From: Methylotuvimicrobium sp. KM2
GTDB taxonomy: Bacteria; Pseudomonadota; Gammaproteobacteria; Methylococcales; Methylomonadaceae
Length of the DNA: 64,000 nucleotides
Assembly: GCF_038051925.1 (NCBI RefSeq)
Contig: NZ_CP150634.1
Span: 4,410,300-4,474,299 of the forward strand
Direction: 5' to 3'
Shown here: piece by piece, positions 37,474 to 45,094 of the stretch
Position numbering within the stretch: the first letter of the stretch is position 1
Layout: the number at the start of each line of letters is the position of its first letter
Position numbers and translations under genes: made by a program
Notes under the pieces: generated by a model
What the model was told of the DNA's origin: nothing
Seen by the model: only the letters and a program-made list of their open reading frames with translations
The model's database searches: none

Positions 37474-37785
37474 TTAAGCAGAAATGCCAGTAATCTGGAC
37501 TTCTGTGAAATACTGACGATGCCCCATTTGCTTCATATGGTGCTTACGTCTTCTGAATTTAATGATCTTGACTTTTTTGTGTCTACCTTGAGACAACACA
37601 GTCGCTGTAACCTTGCCGCCTTCAACATAAGGCTGACCGACTTTTACAGCATCACCCGACTGAACCATCAGCACTTTATCGAATTCAACGCTATCGCCGG
37701 TTCCCAGCTCAAGCTTTTCTATTTTTAAGGTCGCACCCTCTTCAACCCGGTACTGTTTTCCACCTGTTTGAATTACCGCATACAT
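37474..37785 (-). CDS. rplU: 50S ribosomal protein L21
   Basis: Large-subunit protein of 103 residues, the same length as in E. coli. It opens MYAVIQTGGKQYRVEEG and contains KKVKIIKFRRRKHHMKQMGHRQ. The ATG at 37785 is preferred over one six codons upstream, since GGAG lies at the right distance and the family starts here. It is the first gene of the rplU-rpmA-obgE-proB operon. Confidence 0.98.
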   Translation of the reverse strand: MYAVIQTGGKQYRVEEGATLKIEKLELGTGDSVEFDKVLMVQSGDAVKVGQPYVEGGKVTATVLSQGRHKKVKIIKFRRRKHHMKQMGHRQYFTEVQITGISA

Positions 37786-37831
37786 CCGCGTCAGCTCCAT
37801 CAAGCAACTATCTGTTAAAAGTAAACAGACA

Positions 37832-37860
37832 ATTATATTTTTAAAAAAAAGTTACGTCAA
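37832..37860 (-). promoter_or_regulatory. Sigma-70 promoter of rplU operon
   Basis: On the minus strand TTGACG (37860-37855), a 17-base T/A-rich spacer and a perfect TATAAT (37837-37832) lie about 47 bases before the rplU start. Confidence 0.85.
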
Positions 37861-37915
37861 ACTTATATCCAACGAACTATTCGATTGCAACGCATAAAAT
37901 AACACAACAAAGCTA

Positions 37916-37945
37916 TTGACACCAATATACTTTATTCAATAGCAT
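37916..37945 (+). promoter_or_regulatory. Possible promoter of ispB
   Basis: TTGACA at 37916-37921 with an 18-base spacer and a weak -10, TAGCAT (37940-37945). The -35 is perfect, the -10 is poor. Confidence 0.35.
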
Positions 37946-38052
37946 GGTCAGTTATCTTAGCCTTTACCCGAAAATATTTTTATTAATCGGATTTCACGGG
38001 CAGCACACCCGAAGCAAACTTTAATTGACATTTTTTGAGCACTCATCGACTC

Positions 38053-39063
38053 ATGGCATCCCAAACCAACCTTAGCCCGAATACTAAGCAACATCCGGAT
38101 TTCAACACCATCAAGGGCCTCACAACAGAGGAAACCAAAGCGGTCGACCAGCTCATTCTCGACGAGTTAAGCTCCGATGTCATTCTTATTAATCAAGTAG
38201 GCCATTATATTGTCGGCAACGGCGGCAAGCGCTTACGCCCGATGCTGCTATTATTAGCAGCCAAGGCGCTCGGCCCGATTCACAATCACCACCTCATTTT
38301 AGCCGCGGTCATTGAATTCATTCATACCGCAACCTTACTGCATGACGACGTGGTGGACGAATCGGAATTGCGACGCGGCAAGGAATCCGCCAACGCGGTT
38401 TGGGGCAATGCCGCCAGCGTTTTAGTAGGCGACTACCTGTATTCGAGCGCCTTTGAAATGATGGTGAGAACCAACAACATGCGCGTGATGGAGATCCTAT
38501 CCAAAACCACGACCGCAATTGCCGAAGGCGAGGTATTGCAACTACTTAACTGCAACAATCCGGAGACCACCGAGGCCAAATATCTTGAGGTCATCTCGCG
38601 CAAAACCGCAATTTTATTCAGCGCCGCCACACGACTCGGCGCAGTAATTTCACAAAGCGGCCCGGAAATTGAAGACAACCTTGCACGATACGGCCAACAT
38701 CTCGGCATCGCTTTTCAATTAATCGACGACGCCCTCGACTACAAAGCCACCAAGGAAGAACTCGGCAAGAATCTTGGCGATGACCTAGCCGAAGGCAAGC
38801 CCACACTACCGTTAATACACGCCATTCAGGTCGGCGCCCCTGAAGAAACGCAAATCATCATCGATGCGATCAAAACCGGCGACCGCGACGCCTTCCAAGA
38901 AGTCTATAACGTCGTACAAAAAACCCAAGCCATCGCTTACACCGAACAAAGAGCCCACGAAGAAGCCCAAAAAGCAATCGATGCGATAACCATTTTACCC
39001 GACTCGATCTACAAGACCGCCCTGATTGCTCTCGCCGAATTTTCGGTTCAGCGAAATTATTAA
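38053..39063 (+). CDS. ispB: Octaprenyl (polyprenyl) diphosphate synthase
   Basis: Trans-prenyltransferase that makes the side chain of ubiquinone. The first aspartate-rich motif is LLHDDVVDESELRRG and the second is QLIDDALDYK; GGKRLRPMLLLL binds the homoallylic substrate. The protein has about 336 residues. The ATG at 38053 is preferred over a TTG six codons upstream, although neither has a strong ribosome-binding site. It is divergent from the rplU operon, a common arrangement. Chain length cannot be read reliably from sequence. Confidence 0.95.
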   Translation: MASQTNLSPNTKQHPDFNTIKGLTTEETKAVDQLILDELSSDVILINQVGHYIVGNGGKRLRPMLLLLAAKALGPIHNHHLILAAVIEFIHTATLLHDDVVDESELRRGKESANAVWGNAASVLVGDYLYSSAFEMMVRTNNMRVMEILSKTTTAIAEGEVLQLLNCNNPETTEAKYLEVISRKTAILFSAATRLGAVISQSGPEIEDNLARYGQHLGIAFQLIDDALDYKATKEELGKNLGDDLAEGKPTLPLIHAIQVGAPEETQIIIDAIKTGDRDAFQEVYNVVQKTQAIAYTEQRAHEEAQKAIDAITILPDSIYKTALIALAEFSVQRNY

Positions 39064-40637
39064 CGGCCCACATCCAAACCCGGATTAACGCGGAATTGAC
39101 CGGCATCCATGCCGTACTTTTTTAACTTTCCGTACACCGCTCTCGGCGTCAATTCCATCGCTGCAGCCACTTTCTTGACATCACCGCGATGCAGGCGTAA
39201 AGACGCTTGCAAAAAATTGCGCTCCGCATCCGCGACAATGCCTTCCTTGATGTCTCGCCAGTTATCGCCTACCGCAGCCTGAGAGGATAGCTCCAGATCA
39301 AGCTGCGTAATTTCGGAACCGGATGAAAACAAAACCGCACGCTCCAACACATTCTCCAACTCTCTGACATTACCGGGCCAATGATAAGCGCGAATCTTTT
39401 GCATCACGCCCCGACTAACCGAAAGCACCGTTTTATTATATTTTTCGCCCAGCCTTTTCAAGATAACCTGAACCAAATACGGTAAATCCTCCCCTCTTTG
39501 CGTCAATGGCGGAATAGATAACTTCACCACATTCAAGCGATAAAACAAATCTTTACGGAACAAACCTTGCTCGACACGCTCTTGTAAATCCTGATTTGTC
39601 GCGGAAATCAAACGCACATCGACCTCGATGGTTTTTTTACCCCCAACTCGCTCCAACTCCCCCTCTTGCACCACTCTTAGCAGACGAGTTTGTGCGCCCG
39701 CAGACAAGGAATCCACTTCATCCAGAAATAGTGTGCCGCCATCGGCGCGCTCAAAAACACCTTGCTGGATCTCCACCGCCCCGGTAAATGCCCCTTTTTC
39801 ATGCCCGAACAACGCACTCTCGATTAAAGTATCGGGAATCGCACCGCAATTAATTGCCATGAAAGCTTGACCGCTGCGCCAACTCATCGCATGAATAGCG
39901 CGCGCAACCAATTCCTTACCAACCCCGGTTTCTCCTTGAATCAACACCGTCGCAACTGTCGGAGCAATTTTTTCAATCGCCTGCAATATTTTTTGCATTA
40001 CCGGAGACTTCGCCACTATAACGGGCGGCTGCTTTTTAGTGGGTCTTGGCGATTTCAACCGCCATATTTTTTGCATGCTCTCTTCAATTCGAGAATGCAG
40101 ATCGGTCATATTACCCGCATCCTCCTCACTATTTCTGTAACCGTATTCAAGCCCAGGGCGTCCTTTTGCCTCTTCCTCATTCAGATATACCGACACATCG
40201 CAGCCGCCGCCCCCACGAGCGATGCTCTTAGCGATTTCCACCTTGGCAAAACCGAAGTTTCTGGCCGCAATCCCGCCGAAAACACTAGAGGTCATTCGGC
40301 ATAATTCCGGAAAATGCGTCACACCCTCTCCAAAAGGACAGCAACTATTTTTAACCCTGATACATTGATTATTCGCCGAATCCAGAGAAAACCCACCGCC
40401 GATTTTATTTTTTAACCCAACAACTAAATCGATATAACTTTCCATATTTAAATCTCCATCAATGCTGCGCTCTTCTCGATAAGTTTCTTCAAAAAACCTT
40501 CCTGCAGTTCGGGCGATGTATTCGATGAGCTCTTCGCTATGCGTCTTGCCTTGCTGCTCGGCCGCATGCATCAACTCCAACACAAATGTCTGTAAAAAAA
40601 AAGTCGGCGTTAAATCGGAAAACGAAGCCTCATTCAT
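39060..40637 (-). CDS. Sigma-54 enhancer-binding regulator with Cys-rich sensor domain
   Basis: Transcriptional activator of 525 residues. The N-terminal sensor region (about 1-160) has five cysteines (C92, C99, C100, C113, C146) in NSCCPFGEGV, PELCRMT and GGGGCDVSVYL. It resembles the MetOD1/V4R-type output domains and could hold a metal or sense redox, but this is not proven. The AAA+ domain has GETGVGKE (235-242), GAFTGA (282-287, the sigma-54 contact) and FLDEVDSL. The C-terminal Fis-type helix-turn-helix is in GDVKKVAAAMELTPRAVYGKLKKYG. It is divergent from an operon with a sigma-54 promoter, so it probably controls that operon. Its 3' end touches the convergent ispB gene. Confidence 0.92.
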   Translation of the reverse strand: MNEASFSDLTPTFFLQTFVLELMHAAEQQGKTHSEELIEYIARTAGRFFEETYREERSIDGDLNMESYIDLVVGLKNKIGGGFSLDSANNQCIRVKNSCCPFGEGVTHFPELCRMTSSVFGGIAARNFGFAKVEIAKSIARGGGGCDVSVYLNEEEAKGRPGLEYGYRNSEEDAGNMTDLHSRIEESMQKIWRLKSPRPTKKQPPVIVAKSPVMQKILQAIEKIAPTVATVLIQGETGVGKELVARAIHAMSWRSGQAFMAINCGAIPDTLIESALFGHEKGAFTGAVEIQQGVFERADGGTLFLDEVDSLSAGAQTRLLRVVQEGELERVGGKKTIEVDVRLISATNQDLQERVEQGLFRKDLFYRLNVVKLSIPPLTQRGEDLPYLVQVILKRLGEKYNKTVLSVSRGVMQKIRAYHWPGNVRELENVLERAVLFSSGSEITQLDLELSSQAAVGDNWRDIKEGIVADAERNFLQASLRLHRGDVKKVAAAMELTPRAVYGKLKKYGMDAGQFRVNPGLDVGR

Positions 40638-40649
40638 GCAACCCCCTTG

Positions 40650-40684
40650 TGAAATTTAATTTCATAAATTGAAACATAATTTCA
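40650..40684. promoter_or_regulatory. Two TGAAAN5TTTCA operators, 20 bp apart
   Basis: TGAAATTTAATTTCA (40650-40664) and TGAAACATAATTTCA (40670-40684) are palindromes with the same TGAAA/TTTCA arms. Their spacing of 20 bases puts them on the same helix face. They lie between the divergent regulator and target operon and are good candidates for binding sites of the sigma-54 activator. Confidence 0.6.
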
Positions 40685-40747
40685 TAAAAAACACTACCAC
40701 AACACCTAATCTATTGTTAATAAATATGTTTTTATTGTTAAGTTTAT

Positions 40748-40763
40748 TGGCATAAAGAATGCT
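40748..40763 (+). promoter_or_regulatory. Sigma-54 (-24/-12) promoter
   Basis: TTGGCATAAAGAATGCT contains GG (40749-40750) and GC (40761-40762) at the invariant 10-base spacing, with TGGCA and TGC blocks of the consensus. It lies about 40 bases upstream of the DUF938 gene and about 70-100 bases from the paired operators. Confidence 0.7.
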
Positions 40764-40802
40764 TTATTGAGGGGGCTACCTATAAAAAGAGGATTTAAAA
40801 CC

Positions 40803-41459
40803 ATGACCCAAGACAGACCCCCTTTAGACCCACATCCGCTTAGCGAATATGTTGCGTGGGCCGGCAGTCGAAATCGAGACCCGCTACTAGGCGTATTAAA
40901 AGAAAAACTACCGAAAGACCCGAGCCGCGTTCTCGAAATGGCCAGCGGCAGCGGCATGCACATCAATTATTTCGCACCGCATTTCGACCACTTGCATTTT
41001 CACCCGTCGGACAAAGACATTGAAGTCTTCAATAACATCAAAAAATTATCCATGGAGCACGACAACGATAACATCGCCGACCCCGCACACCTTGATCTAA
41101 CCGACCCTGAAACCTGGTTCAATCCCGGCCCTCCGAATAGCTTTTCGGCCATTTTTTGCATAAACATTTTTCAAGTTGCGCCAATAACAATTGCCGATGG
41201 TATGATGGAGTGCGCGTCGCATCTTTTGACTGACGAAGGCATTCTGCTGATTTACGGCCCTTTTAAAGTCGAAGACTCATTTACGACCGATAGCAACAAA
41301 GAGTTTCATGAAACACTGAGCTCTGCCGGCGTTCCTGAATGGGGCTTAAAAGATGTGGCCGACCTCAGAAAAGCGGCCGAAAGACACGGCATGGAACTAA
41401 AAGAACAAATCGATATGCCGGCCAATAACTTTTCTTTAATATTCGGTAAAATTAATTAG
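40803..41459 (+). CDS. DUF938 SAM-dependent methyltransferase-like protein
   Basis: Protein of 218 residues of the DUF938 (PF06080) family, related to class I methyltransferases. VLEMASGSGMHINYFAPHF forms the SAM-binding loop and ICINIFQVAPI the active-site strand. The substrate is unknown. AAGAGGA lies about 8 bases before the ATG at 40803. It is the first gene of the sigma-54 operon and is followed 48 bases later by the carbonic anhydrase gene. Confidence 0.88.
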   Translation: MTQDRPPLDPHPLSEYVAWAGSRNRDPLLGVLKEKLPKDPSRVLEMASGSGMHINYFAPHFDHLHFHPSDKDIEVFNNIKKLSMEHDNDNIADPAHLDLTDPETWFNPGPPNSFSAIFCINIFQVAPITIADGMMECASHLLTDEGILLIYGPFKVEDSFTTDSNKEFHETLSSAGVPEWGLKDVADLRKAAERHGMELKEQIDMPANNFSLIFGKIN

Positions 41460-41507
41460 ACGCACAAATTACCACGCGTCACCAACAATAATAATGAGGA
41501 GAAACAC

Positions 41508-42083
41508 ATGAGCAATGTATTGAATGAAGTGTTACTTGCCAACCGCGAATACGCTAATAGTTTCGACAAAGGCGATCTGCCGATGCCGCCAGGACGCCGT
41601 TTTGCAATCCTAACTTGCATGGACGCTCGTCTCGATCCCGCCAAATACGCCGGTCTTTCCGAGGGTGACGCTCACGTCATCCGCAATGCCGGTGGACGCG
41701 CCAGTGACGACGCAATCCGTTCGCTTGTCATTTCCTACAAACTCTTGGGCACCCGAGAATGGTTCGTGATCCATCATACCGACTGCGGCATGGAAACCTT
41801 CACGAATGAAATCATGGGCGATTTATTATCTAGCAGTTTAAAAACCGCCTCGGTCGATGCCGATGGCTGGCATGACAGTTGCGAAGGCCCCGGTTGCACC
41901 GACGGCAAATACATCAACTGGCTGACCATCAAGGATCAGGCGCAAAGCGTGACCGAGGACGTGATGCGCATCAGAAACAATCCGTTAGTACCGTCCGATA
42001 TTCCGATTTACGGTTATATCTATGATGTTAAAAACGGTAAATTAATCGAAGTTCCCGAAGCGACTGCGGCGGGACGCGCTTAA
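41508..42083 (+). CDS. Beta-class carbonic anhydrase
   Basis: Zinc enzyme of 191 residues interconverting CO2 and bicarbonate. The metal site is CMDARLD (Cys, with the Asp/Arg dyad) and HHTDCGM (His and Cys). HVIRNAGGRASDDAIRSL is the conserved substrate-pocket segment. The sequence resembles the short Rv1284-like clade. A good ribosome-binding site (GAGGAG) precedes the ATG. It is the second gene of the operon, which hints that the operon handles CO2 or bicarbonate (inference). Confidence 0.93.
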   Translation: MSNVLNEVLLANREYANSFDKGDLPMPPGRRFAILTCMDARLDPAKYAGLSEGDAHVIRNAGGRASDDAIRSLVISYKLLGTREWFVIHHTDCGMETFTNEIMGDLLSSSLKTASVDADGWHDSCEGPGCTDGKYINWLTIKDQAQSVTEDVMRIRNNPLVPSDIPIYGYIYDVKNGKLIEVPEATAAGRA

Positions 42084-42085
42084 AG

Positions 42086-42820
42086 ATGCAGCAGCCATGT
42101 TCAGCCGTAGTCATTGGGGTAGGTCCGGAACAAGGACTGGGCGCCACACTCGCCAAATGTTTTTCGTCCAAAGGTTTGCACGTTTTTATTGCAGGTCGAA
42201 GTGAAGATAAGCTGCTACATGTGGCCAAAACCATTCGCCAACAAGGCGGATCGGCCACCTTAGTCGTCGCCGATGCAACGGTTGAACACGACATCGTGCA
42301 TCTTTTCGAAACGATAGCCTTACAGGATTATCCACTCGAAATTGCCGCATACAATGTGGACAGCAATATTCGCAGCCCGCTATTGGAAACCGAAACCGAA
42401 ACATTCTCTCGATTGTGGCAGCAAAATTGTTTGGGTGGATTTTTATTCGGCAAGGAAGCCGTCTCTTTAATGCTTAAACAGGGCAAAGGCACGCTGTTTT
42501 TTACAGGCGCCACCGCTTCGCTGAGAGCAAAACCGCCGTTTACCGCTTTCTCTTCCGCCAAAGCCGGACTCAGAGCCTTGGCGCAAGGCATGGCGCGAGA
42601 ATTCTCGCCACGCGGCATTCATGTCGTGCATACGATTCTCGACGGCGTGATCGATGGAGAACGAGCCAGAACGCAATTCCCCGAGTTTGTCGCACAAAAG
42701 GGCCCGGAAGGCTTGATGCAACTCGATGCAATCGCCGACACCTATTGGGCGATGCACCAACAACACCCGAGCGCCTGGACGCACGAACTCGATTTGCGAC
42801 CTTTTAAAGAATCTTTTTGA
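42086..42820 (+). CDS. Atypical SDR oxidoreductase lacking catalytic Tyr
   Basis: Short-chain dehydrogenase/reductase fold of 244 residues. The cofactor loop is VIGVGPEQGLGATLA, close to TGxxxGxG. ADATVEHD and IAAYNVDSNI replace the usual D-V and NNAG segments. At the active site, the typical Ser and YxxxK appear as FFTGATASL and FTAFSSAKAGL: Lys is kept but the Tyr is Phe. It may be an inactive or binding member, or use another acid. It starts 2 bases after the carbonic anhydrase stop, in the same operon. Confidence 0.85.
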   Translation: MQQPCSAVVIGVGPEQGLGATLAKCFSSKGLHVFIAGRSEDKLLHVAKTIRQQGGSATLVVADATVEHDIVHLFETIALQDYPLEIAAYNVDSNIRSPLLETETETFSRLWQQNCLGGFLFGKEAVSLMLKQGKGTLFFTGATASLRAKPPFTAFSSAKAGLRALAQGMAREFSPRGIHVVHTILDGVIDGERARTQFPEFVAQKGPEGLMQLDAIADTYWAMHQQHPSAWTHELDLRPFKESF

Positions 42821-42829
42821 CAGAACGTT

Positions 42830-43441
42830 ATGAACCAGACCGACAAAACGTGGCATTTAAAAGGCGGCTACTTCGAAGCTTGTAACTGCGAAACTGCCTG
42901 CCCTTGCATATGGCTGAAACCTCCTAGCGAAGGCACCTGTAAATTACTGGTCGCTTGGCATATCGAAACAGGCCATTACCAACAGATTTCGCTTGACAAT
43001 CTTAATGTAGTCCTGGCCTGCTATTCGCCAGGGACGATGATCGAAGGCAACTGGCAAGCCGCGCTCTATATCGACGACCGCGCCGACGACGACCAAGCCA
43101 ACGCGATTACCGAAATCTTCGGCGGCCGCGCGGGCGGACATCCGCAAATTTTGATGAGTTTAGTGAGTGAAGTTCTCGGCATCGAAAAAACGCCGATACA
43201 TTATTCGTCCGAAAACAACCAACGCCGCCTGAGCATTCCGGGCATCGCCGAAGCCGAAATCGAAAGCATTCAAGGCATATCCGGCGGCGAATCGGCAATC
43301 AGCAATCCGCCCCTGTGCGTGGTTCCTTCACATGCCTCGATCGTCGCCCGCTCCAAACATTACCGTTACAAAGATTACCAATACGACTGGACCTTCTCGG
43401 AACGCAACGGCTTTTACTCCGAATTCGAATACCGCCCCTAA
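42830..43441 (+). CDS. DUF1326 protein
   Basis: Protein of 203 residues of the DUF1326 family. The N-terminus has a Cys cluster, FEACNCETACPCIW, which may bind a metal. FEACNC and GGRAGGHPQ-like segments are typical. There is no signal peptide. DUF1326 genes often neighbour DUF2182 genes, as here: the DUF2182 gene starts 3 bases after the stop. Function is unknown; a metal-linked complex of the two is the simplest reading. Confidence 0.88.
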   Translation: MNQTDKTWHLKGGYFEACNCETACPCIWLKPPSEGTCKLLVAWHIETGHYQQISLDNLNVVLACYSPGTMIEGNWQAALYIDDRADDDQANAITEIFGGRAGGHPQILMSLVSEVLGIEKTPIHYSSENNQRRLSIPGIAEAEIESIQGISGGESAISNPPLCVVPSHASIVARSKHYRYKDYQYDWTFSERNGFYSEFEYRP

Positions 43442-43444
43442 GTC

Positions 43445-44197
43445 GTGACCCGAACCCAAAACACGCTGTTCGCGGCCTTACTGGCCGTCAATCTAATGGC
43501 ATGGGCCGGGGTATTCTGGCAATACCGTTACATGACCGAAACGCAGATGGCGGAAATGTGGATGCCGCCCTCCGCGGCTTCGGCATGGTCGACCTTCGAT
43601 TTCGGCATCGTCTTCTTGATGTGGGCCGTCATGATGATCGCGATGATGCTTCCTTCCGCATTTCCGACCGTGCTGGCATTTGCCACCATTTGCCGCAGAC
43701 GAGGTCAAAACCTTTTTCGTTTATCCTCGTTGTTCGTGCTCGGCTATTTGAGCATCTGGGTTTTATTCAGCATTGTTTTAGCTCTATTGCAGTGGCAAAT
43801 GCACGGACTGCTCTGGCTGTCTCCGATGATGAACAACAACAATCGGGCTCTCGCAATTGCTATACTAACGCTGGCCGGCGCCTATCAGTTTTCTCCGACT
43901 AAAAATGCTTGCCTAAGTTATTGCCAAAGCCCGGTAGGATTTTTAATGAACCGATGGCGCGATGGAGCAATGGGCGCTTATCGAATGGGGACACAACATG
44001 GAGTTGTTTGTTTGGGCTGTTGTTGGGCCGAAATGCTCGTGATGTTTTCGGTTGGCCTGATGAACATTACCGGCATGCTGGTATTAACCTTGATCATAAC
44101 GCTCGAAAAATTGAGTCCATTCAATGCCGCAACTAGCGCAAGAATTGGTGGACTTCTATTTTTCGCTTGGGCGGGCGTAGTCATGTTTAGCGGCTAA
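43445..44197 (+). CDS. DUF2182 metal-binding integral membrane protein
   Basis: Polytopic inner-membrane protein of 250 residues with about six hydrophobic segments. DUF2182 features are MWAVMMIAMMLPSAFPTVL (Met-rich helix), PTKNACLSYCQSP and CLGCCWAEMLVMF. The Met and Cys residues suggest metal (for example copper) binding, though this is not shown. It starts with GTG 3 bases after the DUF1326 stop and ends the sigma-54 operon. Confidence 0.88.
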   Translation: MTRTQNTLFAALLAVNLMAWAGVFWQYRYMTETQMAEMWMPPSAASAWSTFDFGIVFLMWAVMMIAMMLPSAFPTVLAFATICRRRGQNLFRLSSLFVLGYLSIWVLFSIVLALLQWQMHGLLWLSPMMNNNNRALAIAILTLAGAYQFSPTKNACLSYCQSPVGFLMNRWRDGAMGAYRMGTQHGVVCLGCCWAEMLVMFSVGLMNITGMLVLTLIITLEKLSPFNAATSARIGGLLFFAWAGVVMFSG

Positions 44198-44337
44198 CGC
44201 TCGCCAAACGAGAAAAAAAGACACGTCCTTGAATTTGATTTCGGAACGGTCACTCGATTTTGCTCTAAAACCGGCCTGCCCCGGGCCGGCCTAGACAAAC
44301 TACTCCCTTTTGATTGAAAGACCGTCTAAGAATAAAA

Positions 44338-44486
44338 GGTATGGGATATGTCTATCGAGGACCGCCGTAAACCCATCCATGGGGGCTTGACGGCAGCTAA
44401 GCGCCAAGGATGGCGTGAATGCAGATTTTGCAGGAGCAAAAATCTGTCCCTGCTGCCGACATCCTCGCTAGCCACAGCCCATACCT
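44338..44486. repeat. Repeat with AGGTATGGG ends
   Basis: AGGTATGGG at 44338-44346 is inverted as CCCATACCT at 44478-44486. Inside lies a GGCAGC...GCTGCC inverted pair and the GGATGGCGTGAATGCAG motif. This looks like a separate family from copies A-C. The whole 897-base gap from 44198 to 45094 is repeats. Confidence 0.6.
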
Positions 44487-44812
44487 TCTAAAGTTATCTA
44501 ATTTTTGACTATAAAGGGAGTAAACTTCGCGCGTTCATGTTTTCGGCTTTTATGGCAATGTTATTTTGTTCGTTAGCAAGGCGCGAAAACAGACGTTAAT
44601 AAACGATGAAACTGTTTCCGCAAAGCTTTTCCGCGCTTACACCTATGCCTTTTACTGCGTAGTTTGACAGGCACCCTGGTATCGAATTTTGATCGGCAAT
44701 GGTTAAATAAGGCAGATACATCGACAATCGATTTTCCCGAACCGAGAAGGTGAGAAATATACCTTTTGCACTTCAAAATTCGGCAGCGCCTAAGGAGGCG
44801 CCGGGGTGCTCG

Positions 44813-44840
44813 GCCCCTCACCTAGCGCTAGGTGAGGGGC
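44813..44840. repeat. 28-base perfect palindrome
   Basis: GCCCCTCACCTAGC is followed directly by its own reverse complement. The same arm occurs at 29595-29618. It interrupts repeat copy B. Confidence 0.8.
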
Positions 44841-44878
44841 AACATGGAGCTGGCATAGATCCTACATGGACGTATTCA

Positions 44879-44943
44879 CCCAGCACCTAAATTCCACAAC
44901 CCATTGGCTAGGATTAATTGCCTTGGATAAGTTAGGTGCTGGG
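44879..44943. mobile_element. 65-bp MITE-like element with TTCA duplication
   Basis: The ends are exact 12-base inverted repeats, CCCAGCACCTAA and TTAGGTGCTGGG. TTCA lies on both sides (44875-44878 and 44944-44947). Removing the element and one TTCA restores the GTATTCACGGCG run seen in copy A on the other strand. A related element is at 46177-46238. The element is too small to encode anything. Confidence 0.72.
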
Positions 44944-45047
44944 TTCACGGCGTCCTTTGACGGGCACCCCGGCGCCGAATTTTGATCTCCGATGAGTATA
45001 ACAGGGGGGCAGCAATGAATGCTGCCGCCTAAATATCAACCTGAAAT

Positions 45048-45075
45048 AAAAAAAGACTTATCCGGCGACGTCTTT
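45048..45075 (-). terminator. Terminator after lpxC
   Basis: On the minus strand AAAGAC pairs with GTCTTT around a 12-base loop and a run of T follows, about 20 bases past the lpxC stop. It probably ends the dcw/lpxC transcript. Confidence 0.7.
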
Positions 45076-45094
45076 CGCGCTATAAAACGATCGA

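Larger units (their letters stand above)
44753..45001 (-). repeat. Intergenic repeat, copy B (inverted, carrying insertions)
   Basis: This is the reverse complement of the 18842-19015 repeat: it begins with GAGAAATATACCTTTTGCAC and ends with GCCGAATTTTGATCTCCG. It is longer because two extra sequences interrupt it: a 28-base palindrome (44813-44840) and a 65-base MITE-like element (44879-44943). A partial copy lies just to the left at about 44668-44700 (GACAGGCACCCTGG...GAATTTTGATC). Confidence 0.72.

Noticed and set aside
44573..44821. 82-codon minus-strand frame
   Set aside because: Falls in the repeat cluster and follows repeat sequence, with no coding features.
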